A DNA stretch of 33,707 nt from a virus, in the IMG/VR virus record IMGVR_UViG_3300034102_001213, positions 1-33,707 of that record, one strand, 5' to 3'. Position 1 is the stretch's first letter, and the number at the start of each line of letters is the position of its first letter. A model generated the notes under the pieces. The model searched no databases. It saw only the letters and a list, made by a program, of their open reading frames with translations, and was not told the DNA's origin. Both the position numbers and the translations under genes were made by a program. Below are positions 1 through 8,146 of the stretch, in pieces.

Positions 1-32
1 AGTGTGTTGTGATGAAATGTACTACCGAACAT
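1..32 (-). CDS. gp15: gp15-like tail terminator / sheath stabiliser, first codons only (partial)
   Basis: An ATG at 32-30 lies one base beyond the gp14 stop and opens a frame that runs off the window edge. The ten visible residues read MFGSTFHHNT. T4 gp15 and its relatives begin with MFG followed by an aromatic, Asn/His-rich stretch. A GAAGGGA Shine-Dalgarno-like sequence inside the end of gp14 precedes it. In T4 the order is 13-14-15, and gp15 caps the finished tail tube and sheath before head joining. The identification rests on position and about ten residues, so the gene order carries most of the weight. Confidence 0.6.
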   Translation of the reverse strand, partial: MFGSTFHHNT

Positions 33-33
33 T

Positions 34-762
34 TTAAATTTTCCCTTCACTGAAAGGATCAATTTGTGACCAATCAAGAATTGCTTCGCCCTCGAGTTGG
101 AACTCAGTATTATCCTCGTACGAATCACCGGCTTGTGTTTCAAAATCATAACCACTCTGAATGATTTCAAACCCATCTTGATCTACGATAACAAAACCGT
201 CGTTTGTAAGGAGACCATATGTCTCCATAACAATACTGTTTTTCTTTTCAATACTATCGATTGCTTCAATGCCGGTATTTAGTTTTTCTGAACTGTACTC
301 AAAGATCTCACACGTAAGATCATACATTTGAATAGAACCCATCTGATAGAAGATAGGTGTCTTGTTCACATACTTAATTACCATGATACGATCGACCATA
401 GGAATATAGATTAGATCACCTTCCTGTGGGCGGATGATTCCTTCTAGACTGCCAACCTCGTTCATGAAGTTACGAACAGAGACAGTAAGTGTCATCTGGT
501 CTCTGATTTCTAGATTGAACTTTGAAAGGAACGTTCCATCACCCTCATAGGTATCATAGCTACGAATGTAAAGATCGATGTAGTAGGAGTTGTTATATTC
601 GGATAGTGCATCCTCGCCGTAGATATCATCTTTGGCTACCAACGTTCTAGGACAATAATACATGTCATGACCATAGATCTTGATAGATTCCATGACCAAG
701 TCTTCAATCAGGACCTGCTCCTGGCTGTTCTTGAAATTATTGAAATAGAAATTGGTGCCCAA
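34..762 (-). CDS. gp14: gp14-like neck protein (head completion, head-tail joining)
   Basis: This 242-residue protein is close in length to T4 gp14 (about 256). It has the family's features: an N-terminal NFYFNN stretch, an acidic helix around EDLVMESIKIYGHDMYY (residues ~20-37), the PRTLVAKD segment, and a C-terminal acidic tail with DWSQIDPFSEG. In T4, gp13 and gp14 form the neck ring that completes the filled head and accepts the tail. It lies 4 nt after gp13 and 1 nt before gp15, so it is probably co-transcribed. The start appears to be TTG at 762-760: no in-frame ATG lies between it and the in-frame upstream stop at 775-777, and a GGAT/AAG purine stretch precedes it. The family call is firm; the non-ATG start is less certain. 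Confidence 0.85.
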   Translation of the reverse strand: MGTNFYFNNFKNSQEQVLIEDLVMESIKIYGHDMYYCPRTLVAKDDIYGEDALSEYNNSYYIDLYIRSYDTYEGDGTFLSKFNLEIRDQMTLTVSVRNFMNEVGSLEGIIRPQEGDLIYIPMVDRIMVIKYVNKTPIFYQMGSIQMYDLTCEIFEYSSEKLNTGIEAIDSIEKKNSIVMETYGLLTNDGFVIVDQDGFEIIQSGYDFETQAGDSYEDNTEFQLEGEAILDWSQIDPFSEGKI

Positions 763-766
763 GATC

Positions 767-1510
767 TTATCCGATCATATCAAGAACCGGAAGGGAGAAG
801 CTAGAGATCATCTCCTGCTCCATCTTGGTTCTTGCGTCGACTGCATCGTTGTAAATCTTCTCACCATTGAACTGTACACCGCCAGGCAGATTCATGCCGG
901 TGAATTTGGTCAGATTCGATCCCCACTGTTCCTTGATAAGGACAGTAGCATAGTTCTGAAGCCAACGATCATTCCATGCATCAGTGTATATGTTCGGATC
1001 TATAACCTCGTACGCCTCTACCAGTAGGAACATTCCAACCTTAAGAGTGTTCCAATCCGTATCGACATAGAGTCTATTCTTATGACGAGTATAACGAATC
1101 GGTTGTTTACCGACAAGCATCTCAGTCAGAAGTGCCAGATGCTCCATGACCATATAGTATGGAACGATTGACACGTTTGTCAGGGTATAGAGATCGTTCA
1201 ATGCGATCTGGTATCTAATATTGAAAAGATCATCAGCACGGATAGATGGATCGCCAATTGCGAAGATACTAACGGCACCGATAATGTTCTCTGGAAGGGT
1301 GATATACTTATTGAGTACATCTGTCTCTGTTACAATATGCTTATAGTAGATCTTATCAGAACCATCAAAGTGATAGTCCCAGTAGTAGCGAATAGCCTCA
1401 TCGATACGATCATCTACTTGGTCATCGTCAACGTTGATTTCAATTACTGGAGCTCCGAGTTTACGAAGGCAATACTGTTTGAATGTTTCTTTTGTAGTTG
1501 GTGCTGCCAT
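767..1510 (-). CDS. gp13: gp13-like neck protein (head completion)
   Basis: This 247-residue protein matches the conserved core of T4-type gp13 neck proteins. It has an N-terminal FKQYCLRKLGAPVIEINVDD stretch, then DDRIDEAIRYYWDYHFDG (residues ~30-50), and a later WGSNLTKFTGMNLPGGVQFNG segment near the C-terminus. It is shorter than T4 gp13 (about 309), as in many environmental T4-like phages. The ATG at 1510 follows an AGAGG ribosome-binding site with good spacing. An exact late-promoter box lies about 20 nt upstream, so gp13-gp14-gp15 probably begin their own late transcript. The product acts in the assembled head, at the portal vertex, together with gp14. Confidence 0.9.
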   Translation of the reverse strand: MAAPTTKETFKQYCLRKLGAPVIEINVDDDQVDDRIDEAIRYYWDYHFDGSDKIYYKHIVTETDVLNKYITLPENIIGAVSIFAIGDPSIRADDLFNIRYQIALNDLYTLTNVSIVPYYMVMEHLALLTEMLVGKQPIRYTRHKNRLYVDTDWNTLKVGMFLLVEAYEVIDPNIYTDAWNDRWLQNYATVLIKEQWGSNLTKFTGMNLPGGVQFNGEKIYNDAVDARTKMEQEMISSFSLPVLDMIG

Positions 1511-1528
1511 GGTAACCTCTTTTGCTTA

Positions 1529-1536
1529 TATTTATA
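1529..1536 (-). promoter_or_regulatory. T4-type late promoter upstream of gp13
   Basis: The minus strand reads TATAAATA, the exact T4 late-promoter consensus, 19 nt before the gp13 ATG in the 120-nt gap between gp13 and the next upstream gene. In T4 this box is used by host core RNA polymerase with gp55 and gp33 and the sliding clamp. Its placement in the window's longest non-coding gap, directly before a late gene, supports function. The rest of the gap (1537-1630) shows no convincing terminator or gene. Confidence 0.75.
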
Positions 1537-1630
1537 ATACGCCCATGCTCATTATTAGATGTACAAAATCCCAGAAGTGTGTATAATGAATATATCAATT
1601 GTGAACAGATATCATGTTAGTGTATTACTA

Positions 1631-2086
1631 TTAAAACGATTCAAAATCTACTTGTATATCTGCGGATGCTGTAACACCTCCACTTGTCACAGTACAACGG
1701 TAGACACCTGACTTGTATTGCTCGGCAACTAAATTGGTAGTGAATGTGGTTGATGCAGATGTCGAACTGTTGATTGTATAACTGCTACCAGATACATATG
1801 TCCAAGCATATGTATATCCTCCAGCACCACCGGTACCACTACCTGTGGCAGCAGCACTAGTAACACTACCTGCGCCCGATCGCGTGGTATACAAACTTGA
1901 TGGGCTAATAGTTATAGCCAGTGCATTGGATTTACCGTACAGGTTTGACAAGGAAATAGTACCGGACGGTACACCAGCTAGCGTTCGAACGTTTGTCTGA
2001 TTCAAGGAGATATTCGTCGTCGACGATAGTCCAAGCTCAACATTGACGTTAGCTAGTGATATAGGTCCGGTACTAGGAAGAGTCAT
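1631..2086 (-). CDS. Small virion-associated protein with Ig-like domain
   Basis: This 151-residue protein has two parts. Residues 1-53 carry the motif LPSTGPISLANVNVELG, then NQTNVRTLAGVPSGTISL and NLYGKS. This segment recurs in phage tail and fibre proteins and ends where a fibre or adhesive domain begins. Residues ~55-151 look like an Ig/PKD-type beta-sandwich: a Ser/Thr/Gly-rich strand region, YTYAWTYVSG near residue 90, and YRCTVTSGGVTASADI near the end, which resembles the F-G strand region of Ig folds. Ig-like domains on phage virions are thought to bind surface glycans weakly. The exact role here is unknown. It is the last gene of the fibre cassette, 3 nt after the next small gene and before the gp13 promoter gap. 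Confidence 0.65.
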   Translation of the reverse strand: MTLPSTGPISLANVNVELGLSSTTNISLNQTNVRTLAGVPSGTISLSNLYGKSNALAITISPSSLYTTRSGAGSVTSAAATGSGTGGAGGYTYAWTYVSGSSYTINSSTSASTTFTTNLVAEQYKSGVYRCTVTSGGVTASADIQVDFESF

Positions 2087-2089
2087 GTG

Positions 2090-2284
2090 TTACTGTTGAA
2101 GCTGTGCTTGTGCCTGTTGAAACAGTTTCTTAAGAAGTGGATCAACTACGCGGTGTGGAAGTTCTTGTAGTCCACCCATCATAAGATTCAATTCATTGAT
2201 ATCAACTGTAAGAGTTACAGTAGGAACCGGTTGAGTCTGCTGATTTTCATCAAGCTTTGCATCTAGTTCTGGATTAGTAGCCAT
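2090..2284 (-). CDS. Small conserved fibre-region protein, function unknown
   Basis: The product has 64 residues. A strong AGGAG ribosome-binding site precedes the ATG at 2284. The N-terminal ~20 residues are polar and Gln/Pro-rich. They are followed by VTLTVDINELNLMMGGLQEL and an amphipathic C-terminal helix that is Gln- and Leu-rich (QQAQAQLQQ). Small proteins with this kind of short beta strand, DINELN segment and C-terminal helix are common beside fibre genes in marine T4-like phages, but I know of no assigned function. It is 15 nt from the preceding gene and 3 nt from the following one, so it is translated as part of the fibre operon. Confidence 0.65.
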   Translation of the reverse strand: MATNPELDAKLDENQQTQPVPTVTLTVDINELNLMMGGLQELPHRVVDPLLKKLFQQAQAQLQQ

Positions 2285-2299
2285 AATATATTCTCCTAA

Positions 2300-2698
2300 T
2301 TATGTATTTGCGATTGGGGTTGGTGGTATTACAGGTTCTTCACCTGGTTCTGCCCATGGTAGGGCACTTGAAGCAACATCGACCATTGGTCTTACGATTG
2401 CATCAATCTGTTTCTGGATCTGCTCATCAATATGAGTTTTGTATCCAGAGTTGTTATTTACTACATCTTGGATCCAACTAAGAACCTGAGTCTCTGTCAG
2501 ATCTTCGTATGTAGTAAAATTATCGGCATCCACCATATCTGGTTCAAAGGGCGTTGCGCCGCTGAATGTTCCGGCATTGCCGTATACATCGATCCCCTTG
2601 CATTCCCAGTATGTCTGGACGATGATATCATTAAGTTCTGCAGAAGGATCGTCCTGCTTCTTCAGACTTGTAATTTTCCACGTGTATGCGAATGTCAT
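2300..2698 (-). CDS. DUF7936-like small structural protein
   Basis: This 132-residue protein begins with an aromatic stretch containing YTWKITSLKK. It continues with NDIIVQTYWECKG (residues ~24-36), GNAGTFSGATPFEP (~41-54), and a helical region with DLTETQVLSWIQDVV. It ends in a Pro-rich tail after LPWAEP. This pattern matches a small protein family widespread in aquatic tailed phages, usually beside fibre genes and believed to be virion-associated. The ATG overlaps the stop of the 1409-residue fibre gene (ATGA), and an AGAGG site sits in the end of that gene. Function is unknown; a fibre connector or accessory role is inference from position. Confidence 0.65.
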   Translation of the reverse strand: MTFAYTWKITSLKKQDDPSAELNDIIVQTYWECKGIDVYGNAGTFSGATPFEPDMVDADNFTTYEDLTETQVLSWIQDVVNNNSGYKTHIDEQIQKQIDAIVRPMVDVASSALPWAEPGEEPVIPPTPIANT

Positions 2699-5600
2699 AT
2701 TAACCTCTGTTCGAATGAGTTGATTTTGGTTTCAAGTTTATTTATATGAGCTTGTTGTTCCTTGATTGCTTCAATTAGTACACCAACGATATTTCCATAT
2801 GCAACAGACATAGTGTCGTCATTACCAATACCCTGTTGTACTACTTCTGGAAGCACTTCGAGCATCTCTTGAGCAATGACGCCCACGCCTACTTGATCAG
2901 TATCAATACGTCTGAATCGTACACCACGCATACGACTTACCATATCTAAAGCATTTTCAATAGTTGTGATATCTTTTTTCTTACGAATATCTGAGTACGC
3001 TGTAACGTTACCCAACATAGTAAGGTTACCAGAACCATCCATTTGGAAAGCATTGGCAGCCGCCGACCAACCAGCAATTCTAAATATGTTATCAGAATCA
3101 AGACCCATATTAATAGCATATATGCCAGCTCTGTGGAAAGACATAATTGCACCACCAGAAGTTGAATATGCTTGTAACGGTGGGCTGTTACTTGTAGTAT
3201 CTCTATTGGATTGGAAATACTGTGTACCTGTCCACGTTATACCATTTGGACCTAAAGAAGTTGCTAGATGTGCTAATGATGACTTTCTATAAAATGCATC
3301 ACTATTATTAGTAGTAATAATTTGTGAGATAGTCGGGTTTTCATTAGTACCAGTGCTGCTATTGATATAGCTAAGGTAAGTATAATTACTTGCATCACGT
3401 GTCACAACTGTATTGACGCCAACTGCATCGGATGCATGTTTTCCATCGAGCAAGTCCGCGTCTAGACCAGATCCAGAGCCATCGTTTCCGTCATTCCAAT
3501 GTTTTTTCCATCCTTGCGGGGTACCGGCCGTAATGTTCTGGGTGTATATGTCCCCTAAACCAGCGCCGGTCATACGAATAGCTAATGTGCTGCTATAATA
3601 AGATAGCGGAGATCCATGTCCCATTCTTATTGTGTTATGCCAATCGCCGTTAGGTGCCTCAGTTGAACCAAGACCAGAAGCCTGCCAATATTGCAATGAA
3701 CTAGATGGAGTATCTCTAGTTGTACCTACGTAATTTGCAGATGTAGCGCTGGTGGCTGTTCCGGCATTACCAGTAATGCTTCCAGTAATTGTCGCGGCGA
3801 CAGTTAAACCATTTAAATTAGATGTGCTGGCAGCGTCAATATAATAAGTAGTATCGTTACTGTCGTAGAAGATAGGTGCATGAAAAGCAACAGCAGATGA
3901 AACAATATTACTGCCATTAGAGATGCTAAACTTTAAAGCACCATCATTAATATCATAAAATTGATGTCCACCATAACTAAGATGCGCTCTATATCGAATA
4001 CCCGTAAAGAAGTGAATCTCTAGCGGCTGTGTCCAGGCTCCTGCTGGCTTACCAATATAATAACTTCTATCGCCTACAGAGTGAAACTCAATACCCCTGA
4101 ACAACGTTGTCGCGATACTTTCTTGCCAACCATTAAGATTAAGGACGTTGCCCATTTGAACATCCCCAAGACGAGTAGTGCCGGCAGCGTCAATATAATA
4201 AGCAGTGTTATTACTGTCGTAGAAGATCGGCGCGCGGAACGAGCCAGTCACAGAATTGTTGAACGAATGGTCTAACCGCCAACCATTAGTGCCATTGTGA
4301 AACCCAATATCGTTTGTGCTCTCACTTCCAAAATAACCAAACGCCCAGTTACCAGCGTAACTTCCTCCTGGCCCATTGCGATACCAGCGCAAGCCACCCC
4401 AAGTCGCTTGAGTAGGCATATTGAAGGTAATGCCCTCGCCATAGGGTTCTGATTTCGGATTGATCCACAGATTACCATTGAGATAGGCAGCACGAGTTCC
4501 GTTGCCATTGGGATCGATGTAATACGTTGTATCGTCGCTATCGTAAAAGATAGGTGCTCTTACATCTAAGGCTGTAATTCGCCCATTTGATCCATCTAAT
4601 GCAATTACGTTTGTGCCATTATATGTACCGCCGTTGATGTATACACGAGAGCTTGTAGTGCCCCCGTTACTACCCCAACCAAAAATACCACTAGAGTTAA
4701 GAAAATTACTCGATCCTGTCCATATACCATTTGTAAATGAGGCACTTTGGTTAATACGAAGATAACCATCAGCAGTTTCGAGAGCTGTTTTACCGTTACC
4801 AGAAAGCGTGTTGATGTTGGTTGTGCTGGCTCCGTCAAAGAAAAAAGCAGTGTTGTCACTGTCTTTGAAGATAGGCGCGTGGATCGAACCGGTATGGGAC
4901 AATATAGTTGCATTGGCAGACATATAGTTAGTGGTACCGCCATACCACTTAAAACCGCCGGCGTCTGTAATCAGATTAGTAGAAAACCACATAGTGGAGT
5001 TGTCAATACCAATAGCATATCCAGTAGAACCGGCACTGACGCTATCATAAAGAACTAATTTAGTACCAGCACTATACGATGTAAGCGTGGGAGCAGCAAC
5101 ACCACCGGTGCCCCATGTTATACGATTTGAAGTTCCATTTGAAAGTGATACAGCACTACCACCAGAACTAATAGTCAGCTGAGAACTGTTAGCAATAAAA
5201 CTAGTACCAACTGTTAGCATTGCCGAATTAACACTAGTAGATACGTTAGCAAACCCGGTAATAGTGGTATTACCCATTGCTGCAGTTGTTACACCGGCTA
5301 GTGCGCCAGCAATTGTGAGACCGGCCCCACCTTGGATTGTAGATGTTACGTTAGCAAACCCGGTAATAGTGGTATTACCCATTGCAACCGTGCCAGCAAC
5401 GACCAACTTACTATTTGGAGCAGTATTGCCGATCCCAACGTTACCGGTAAGTGTAATACGCATACGCTCACCAAAAGTAATTGCACTCCCAGCTGTTCCG
5501 CTAGAAGCACTATACCAAATATGATTACCCCCAGTTGATGCGTACTTAGTGGCCGAAGACCCAGTATGAGTATAGTTGTACCCAGCGGTATAGCCACCAG

Positions 5601-6924
5601 CAGGAGGTAAAGCGTTATTTAGCAGTTCAAGATTTTGTAGGTCTGTGTCAACTGCTTGAAAAAGGAAAGTTCCAGTTGCACCAAAACTTTGTTTAAGTTG
5701 AATAGATTTACCATATCCAGCAACAGGTTCGACATTAATACCAAGATTTCCCGAGGAGTCAAGTCGCATTTGCTCAGCAGAAGTCCCCTGCCACACATAG
5801 TTACCACCTGCTGGCAGGTTGAACGTCATTTGCGGCACGGTTGCGCCGTACCCACCAGATATGGTGCCGTAGTTTGTACTAGCGGCAGTGAACTTGATTT
5901 GCGCCGCGGTGTCCGCGCCAGCCCCTGGATTACTGAGACGCAAGACTTCAATAGTGGCACCGGCAGACGTCGAGGAGACTTCCAACTTAGTACTCGGCGA
6001 ACTCGTCCCGATCCCGACGTTGCCAGAGGCGTCGAGGCGCATCTTCTCCAAGCCGGACACCATGAACCGCGTCAGCGACCCGCCAATTAGCAACGGCTGA
6101 TAGGTCGCTTCCGTGTTGTTGACCGCATCGACAACCGTGCCGGTAGCAGCAATCGACTGCACCCGCAAAGCGTAAGACGCGCCCGCAAAAAAGCTGCCCG
6201 TCACGCCATCTGCGGCCACAACATGAAGTCTATACGCTGGCGAACTCGTCCCGATACCAACATTACCATTCGCTACAATATAAGCAGCGGTACCAAATGT
6301 TGATGTATTTGTTCCGACTTGCAATGTTGTTGATACGTTAGCAAACCCGGTAATGGTAGTATTGCCTGCGGCTAGAGTTGTGATACCAGATGCTGCACCT
6401 GCTGCTACTAAAGAAGATATTGATATCGGCTGGCCATTAGTCGACCAACGATCGTTTGTTTCATCCCAGATAAACTGTGCATTAGCAGATGTACCACGCA
6501 TAATCTCAATGCCGGCATTCTCTGTAGGAGGGTTAGCTCCTAGATCAGCATTAAGTGTGACGATATTATCGCCGACCTCTAGTGTTGTCGTATTGATATA
6601 AGTTCTGGTACCAGAAACAGTCAAGTTACCTGTAAGTGCTAGGTCTGTAATTGATAGTGCCGAGTTAACATGAATGCCTGTAGTATTAACGGTCAGTGTT
6701 GAACCGGTTACAACACCGATCGTACCAGTCGTTGTAATAGGTCCACCAGAAAGTCCATTCGCAGTTGCAACAGAGGTAATTGTACCACCAGAATTATCGT
6801 CTAGTGCCCAATACGCAACAGATCCGTTACTATGAAGAATCTGTCCTACAGTCCCAATTTCACCATTGGCTATAATGCCTTTGACATTTAAATTATTAAA
6901 AACGTGAATAGTATCTTTAGACAT
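2695..6924 (-). CDS. Large tail fibre with C-terminal S74 intramolecular chaperone
   Basis: This 1409-residue protein is beta-rich and mosaic. Residues 1-110 are a thread-like N-terminus with a GQILHSNGS...YW module. Residues ~180-560 carry repeated GNVGIGTSSP-type segments and copies of NTTITGFANVST. Residues ~680-1050 hold four copies of an APIFYDS..T.YYID motif. The last ~100 residues are an S74 domain (YSDIRKKKDI, then GVGVIAQEMLEVLPEVV) that ends in a coiled coil. Ser1311 and Lys1316 fit the Ser-(x4)-Lys dyad that cuts the chaperone off after the fibre trimerises. The fibre should act in host recognition. A GC-rich patch covers residues ~228-368. It overlaps the upstream gene by 8 nt and the downstream gene by 4 nt. 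Confidence 0.9.
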   Translation of the reverse strand: MSKDTIHVFNNLNVKGIIANGEIGTVGQILHSNGSVAYWALDDNSGGTITSVATANGLSGGPITTTGTIGVVTGSTLTVNTTGIHVNSALSITDLALTGNLTVSGTRTYINTTTLEVGDNIVTLNADLGANPPTENAGIEIMRGTSANAQFIWDETNDRWSTNGQPISISSLVAAGAASGITTLAAGNTTITGFANVSTTLQVGTNTSTFGTAAYIVANGNVGIGTSSPAYRLHVVAADGVTGSFFAGASYALRVQSIAATGTVVDAVNNTEATYQPLLIGGSLTRFMVSGLEKMRLDASGNVGIGTSSPSTKLEVSSTSAGATIEVLRLSNPGAGADTAAQIKFTAASTNYGTISGGYGATVPQMTFNLPAGGNYVWQGTSAEQMRLDSSGNLGINVEPVAGYGKSIQLKQSFGATGTFLFQAVDTDLQNLELLNNALPPAGGYTAGYNYTHTGSSATKYASTGGNHIWYSASSGTAGSAITFGERMRITLTGNVGIGNTAPNSKLVVAGTVAMGNTTITGFANVTSTIQGGAGLTIAGALAGVTTAAMGNTTITGFANVSTSVNSAMLTVGTSFIANSSQLTISSGGSAVSLSNGTSNRITWGTGGVAAPTLTSYSAGTKLVLYDSVSAGSTGYAIGIDNSTMWFSTNLITDAGGFKWYGGTTNYMSANATILSHTGSIHAPIFKDSDNTAFFFDGASTTNINTLSGNGKTALETADGYLRINQSASFTNGIWTGSSNFLNSSGIFGWGSNGGTTSSRVYINGGTYNGTNVIALDGSNGRITALDVRAPIFYDSDDTTYYIDPNGNGTRAAYLNGNLWINPKSEPYGEGITFNMPTQATWGGLRWYRNGPGGSYAGNWAFGYFGSESTNDIGFHNGTNGWRLDHSFNNSVTGSFRAPIFYDSNNTAYYIDAAGTTRLGDVQMGNVLNLNGWQESIATTLFRGIEFHSVGDRSYYIGKPAGAWTQPLEIHFFTGIRYRAHLSYGGHQFYDINDGALKFSISNGSNIVSSAVAFHAPIFYDSNDTTYYIDAASTSNLNGLTVAATITGSITGNAGTATSATSANYVGTTRDTPSSSLQYWQASGLGSTEAPNGDWHNTIRMGHGSPLSYYSSTLAIRMTGAGLGDIYTQNITAGTPQGWKKHWNDGNDGSGSGLDADLLDGKHASDAVGVNTVVTRDASNYTYLSYINSSTGTNENPTISQIITTNNSDAFYRKSSLAHLATSLGPNGITWTGTQYFQSNRDTTSNSPPLQAYSTSGGAIMSFHRAGIYAINMGLDSDNIFRIAGWSAAANAFQMDGSGNLTMLGNVTAYSDIRKKKDITTIENALDMVSRMRGVRFRRIDTDQVGVGVIAQEMLEVLPEVVQQGIGNDDTMSVAYGNIVGVLIEAIKEQQAHINKLETKINSFEQRLI
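2739..2746 (-). promoter_or_regulatory. T4-type late promoter inside the fibre gene end
   Basis: TATAAATA on the minus strand, exact late consensus, lies in the last codons of the 1409-residue fibre gene, 40 nt before the ATG of the 132-residue gene. It could give extra late transcription of the three small genes that follow. The site is coding, where it translates through the Ile-Asn-Lys part of the C-terminal coiled coil, so a chance match is possible. Confidence 0.5.
5242..5280 (-). repeat. 39-bp direct repeat, copy 1 (fibre linker module)
   Basis: This stretch is identical over 39 bp to 5347-5385, in the same orientation. It encodes the fibre segment containing GNTTITGFANV. Near copies occur at about 6332-6363 in the same gene and at 11874-11910 in the 1807-residue adhesin gene. 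It is a recurring linker between beta modules and a possible substrate for recombination within and between fibre genes. Confidence 0.8.
5347..5385 (-). repeat. 39-bp direct repeat, copy 2 (fibre linker module)
   Basis: This is the second exact copy of the 39-bp linker at 5242-5280, offset by 105 bp (35 codons), so the reading frame is kept. The segment between the copies encodes a variant of the same module, which suggests an in-frame tandem duplication. Confidence 0.8.
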
Positions 6925-8146
6925 TGGACATTGCTACCATTATAGTATTTGAGATGGCACTTGACATATAAGCAAATTCGGTCGGAGTAGTAACAAATAC
7001 AGCATTAGAGATATACTTATTGAAAGTGTCAGTAGATGTGACTACTGCATTTCCATTTCTACTTGCAACGATTCCACTTGAATTATAAATCAAGGCTAGT
7101 TTGTTCGTAGGTTGTTGCGGTCCGCAGTTGAGTGTATTGATATAAACATTATTAGATGCATCTACATAGACACGATTATTGGCGGTTGTAGAGTTAAGAC
7201 TGAATACAGTAGCACCAGCAGACACTGCACTCCACTTAAGATACAAAGAACCTTCGTCCTGATCATATGTATAGAATGGAACATACTCATTCAGCTGAAG
7301 GTTCTTAAGATAGAGTCTGTTGCCAATGTCACCAAACCCAGTCGAGATAATAACAAGACCATCCGTTGTTGTTGAGAACACAATTGAGAATGCAGTCTCT
7401 ACACCGGTTGCAATATATCCACCAAGATCATTCTCGCCAAATAGTGTTCCTACTTCAATTCTAGAAGGTCCGGTGTCTCTTTCCGGAAGATATGACTCAA
7501 CATCAGAAGCAGTGTAATACGCATTCCCTGAAAGTATATATCTTTTACCGGCAGTAAGATTTAATTGATATGATTGGCAGTTATCCTTCTGTCCAGATGA
7601 CACGACTAGTTGATAGTCACCTTCAATCGACTTAACACTACCATTGATTGGCGTATCCAATAGCGTGACATTTCCATTTTTAATCGGACCCATCACACCA
7701 GATGTTACATAAACGTTTGCATCTGTAAAGATGTTGTTATTGGTCTGACGAACAGTAATATTATTAGAACCGTTAAAATAGATTCCAATGCCTTCGTCAG
7801 TCTTGATATTTCTTCCACTCAATGTATTCTCAGAGTATAGATTACATAAAGTTGCAGTTCTCTCAATATTGAATATCGTAGGTATAACGGTAGGCGCGAC
7901 ATTAACAGTACCGCTATTGTTTGCAATCGTTACTGTTAACTCAAGTGGAGTGATTCCGGATTTTGCAAGTGCATACTGTTGTTCAGATGATTGAATGCCA
8001 TCGTGATTGATATCAAGAGTAGAGTACCATGTTGTATTACCAGCAACTACCTGAATTTTATAGTTAATGACCTTCTCAGTCGGTAACACAAATGTATCTA
8101 TTACCTGAGAAGAAGTATTAGTAGATGTATATACTGTATTTGTCAT
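6917..8146 (-). CDS. Fibre-associated virion protein, possible carbohydrate-binding beta-sandwich
   Basis: This 409-residue protein starts with VIDTFVLPTEKVINYKIQV, followed by TLDINHDGIQSSEQQYAL. That N-terminus resembles conserved proteins beside fibre genes in aquatic T4-like phages. Residues ~165-300 read like a jelly-roll carbohydrate-binding-type fold: KRYILSGNAYY, then ETAFSIVFSTTTDGLVII and LYLKNLQLNEYVPFY. The C-terminus (GPQQPTNKLALIYNSSGIV onward) is another small beta domain. No catalytic motif is visible. Its ATG overlaps the stop of the assembly-chaperone gene (ATGA), and its end overlaps the 1409-residue fibre start by 8 nt, so all three should be translated together. A virion role is well supported by context; glycan binding is inference. 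Confidence 0.6.
   Translation of the reverse strand: MTNTVYTSTNTSSQVIDTFVLPTEKVINYKIQVVAGNTTWYSTLDINHDGIQSSEQQYALAKSGITPLELTVTIANNSGTVNVAPTVIPTIFNIERTATLCNLYSENTLSGRNIKTDEGIGIYFNGSNNITVRQTNNNIFTDANVYVTSGVMGPIKNGNVTLLDTPINGSVKSIEGDYQLVVSSGQKDNCQSYQLNLTAGKRYILSGNAYYTASDVESYLPERDTGPSRIEVGTLFGENDLGGYIATGVETAFSIVFSTTTDGLVIISTGFGDIGNRLYLKNLQLNEYVPFYTYDQDEGSLYLKWSAVSAGATVFSLNSTTANNRVYVDASNNVYINTLNCGPQQPTNKLALIYNSSGIVASRNGNAVVTSTDTFNKYISNAVFVTTPTEFAYMSSAISNTIMVAMSNV

Noticed and set aside
5656-6090. 144-residue plus-strand frame in the GC-rich patch
   Set aside because: It is antisense to the fibre gene, which has intact frame and protein motifs; high GC lowers stop-codon frequency here.
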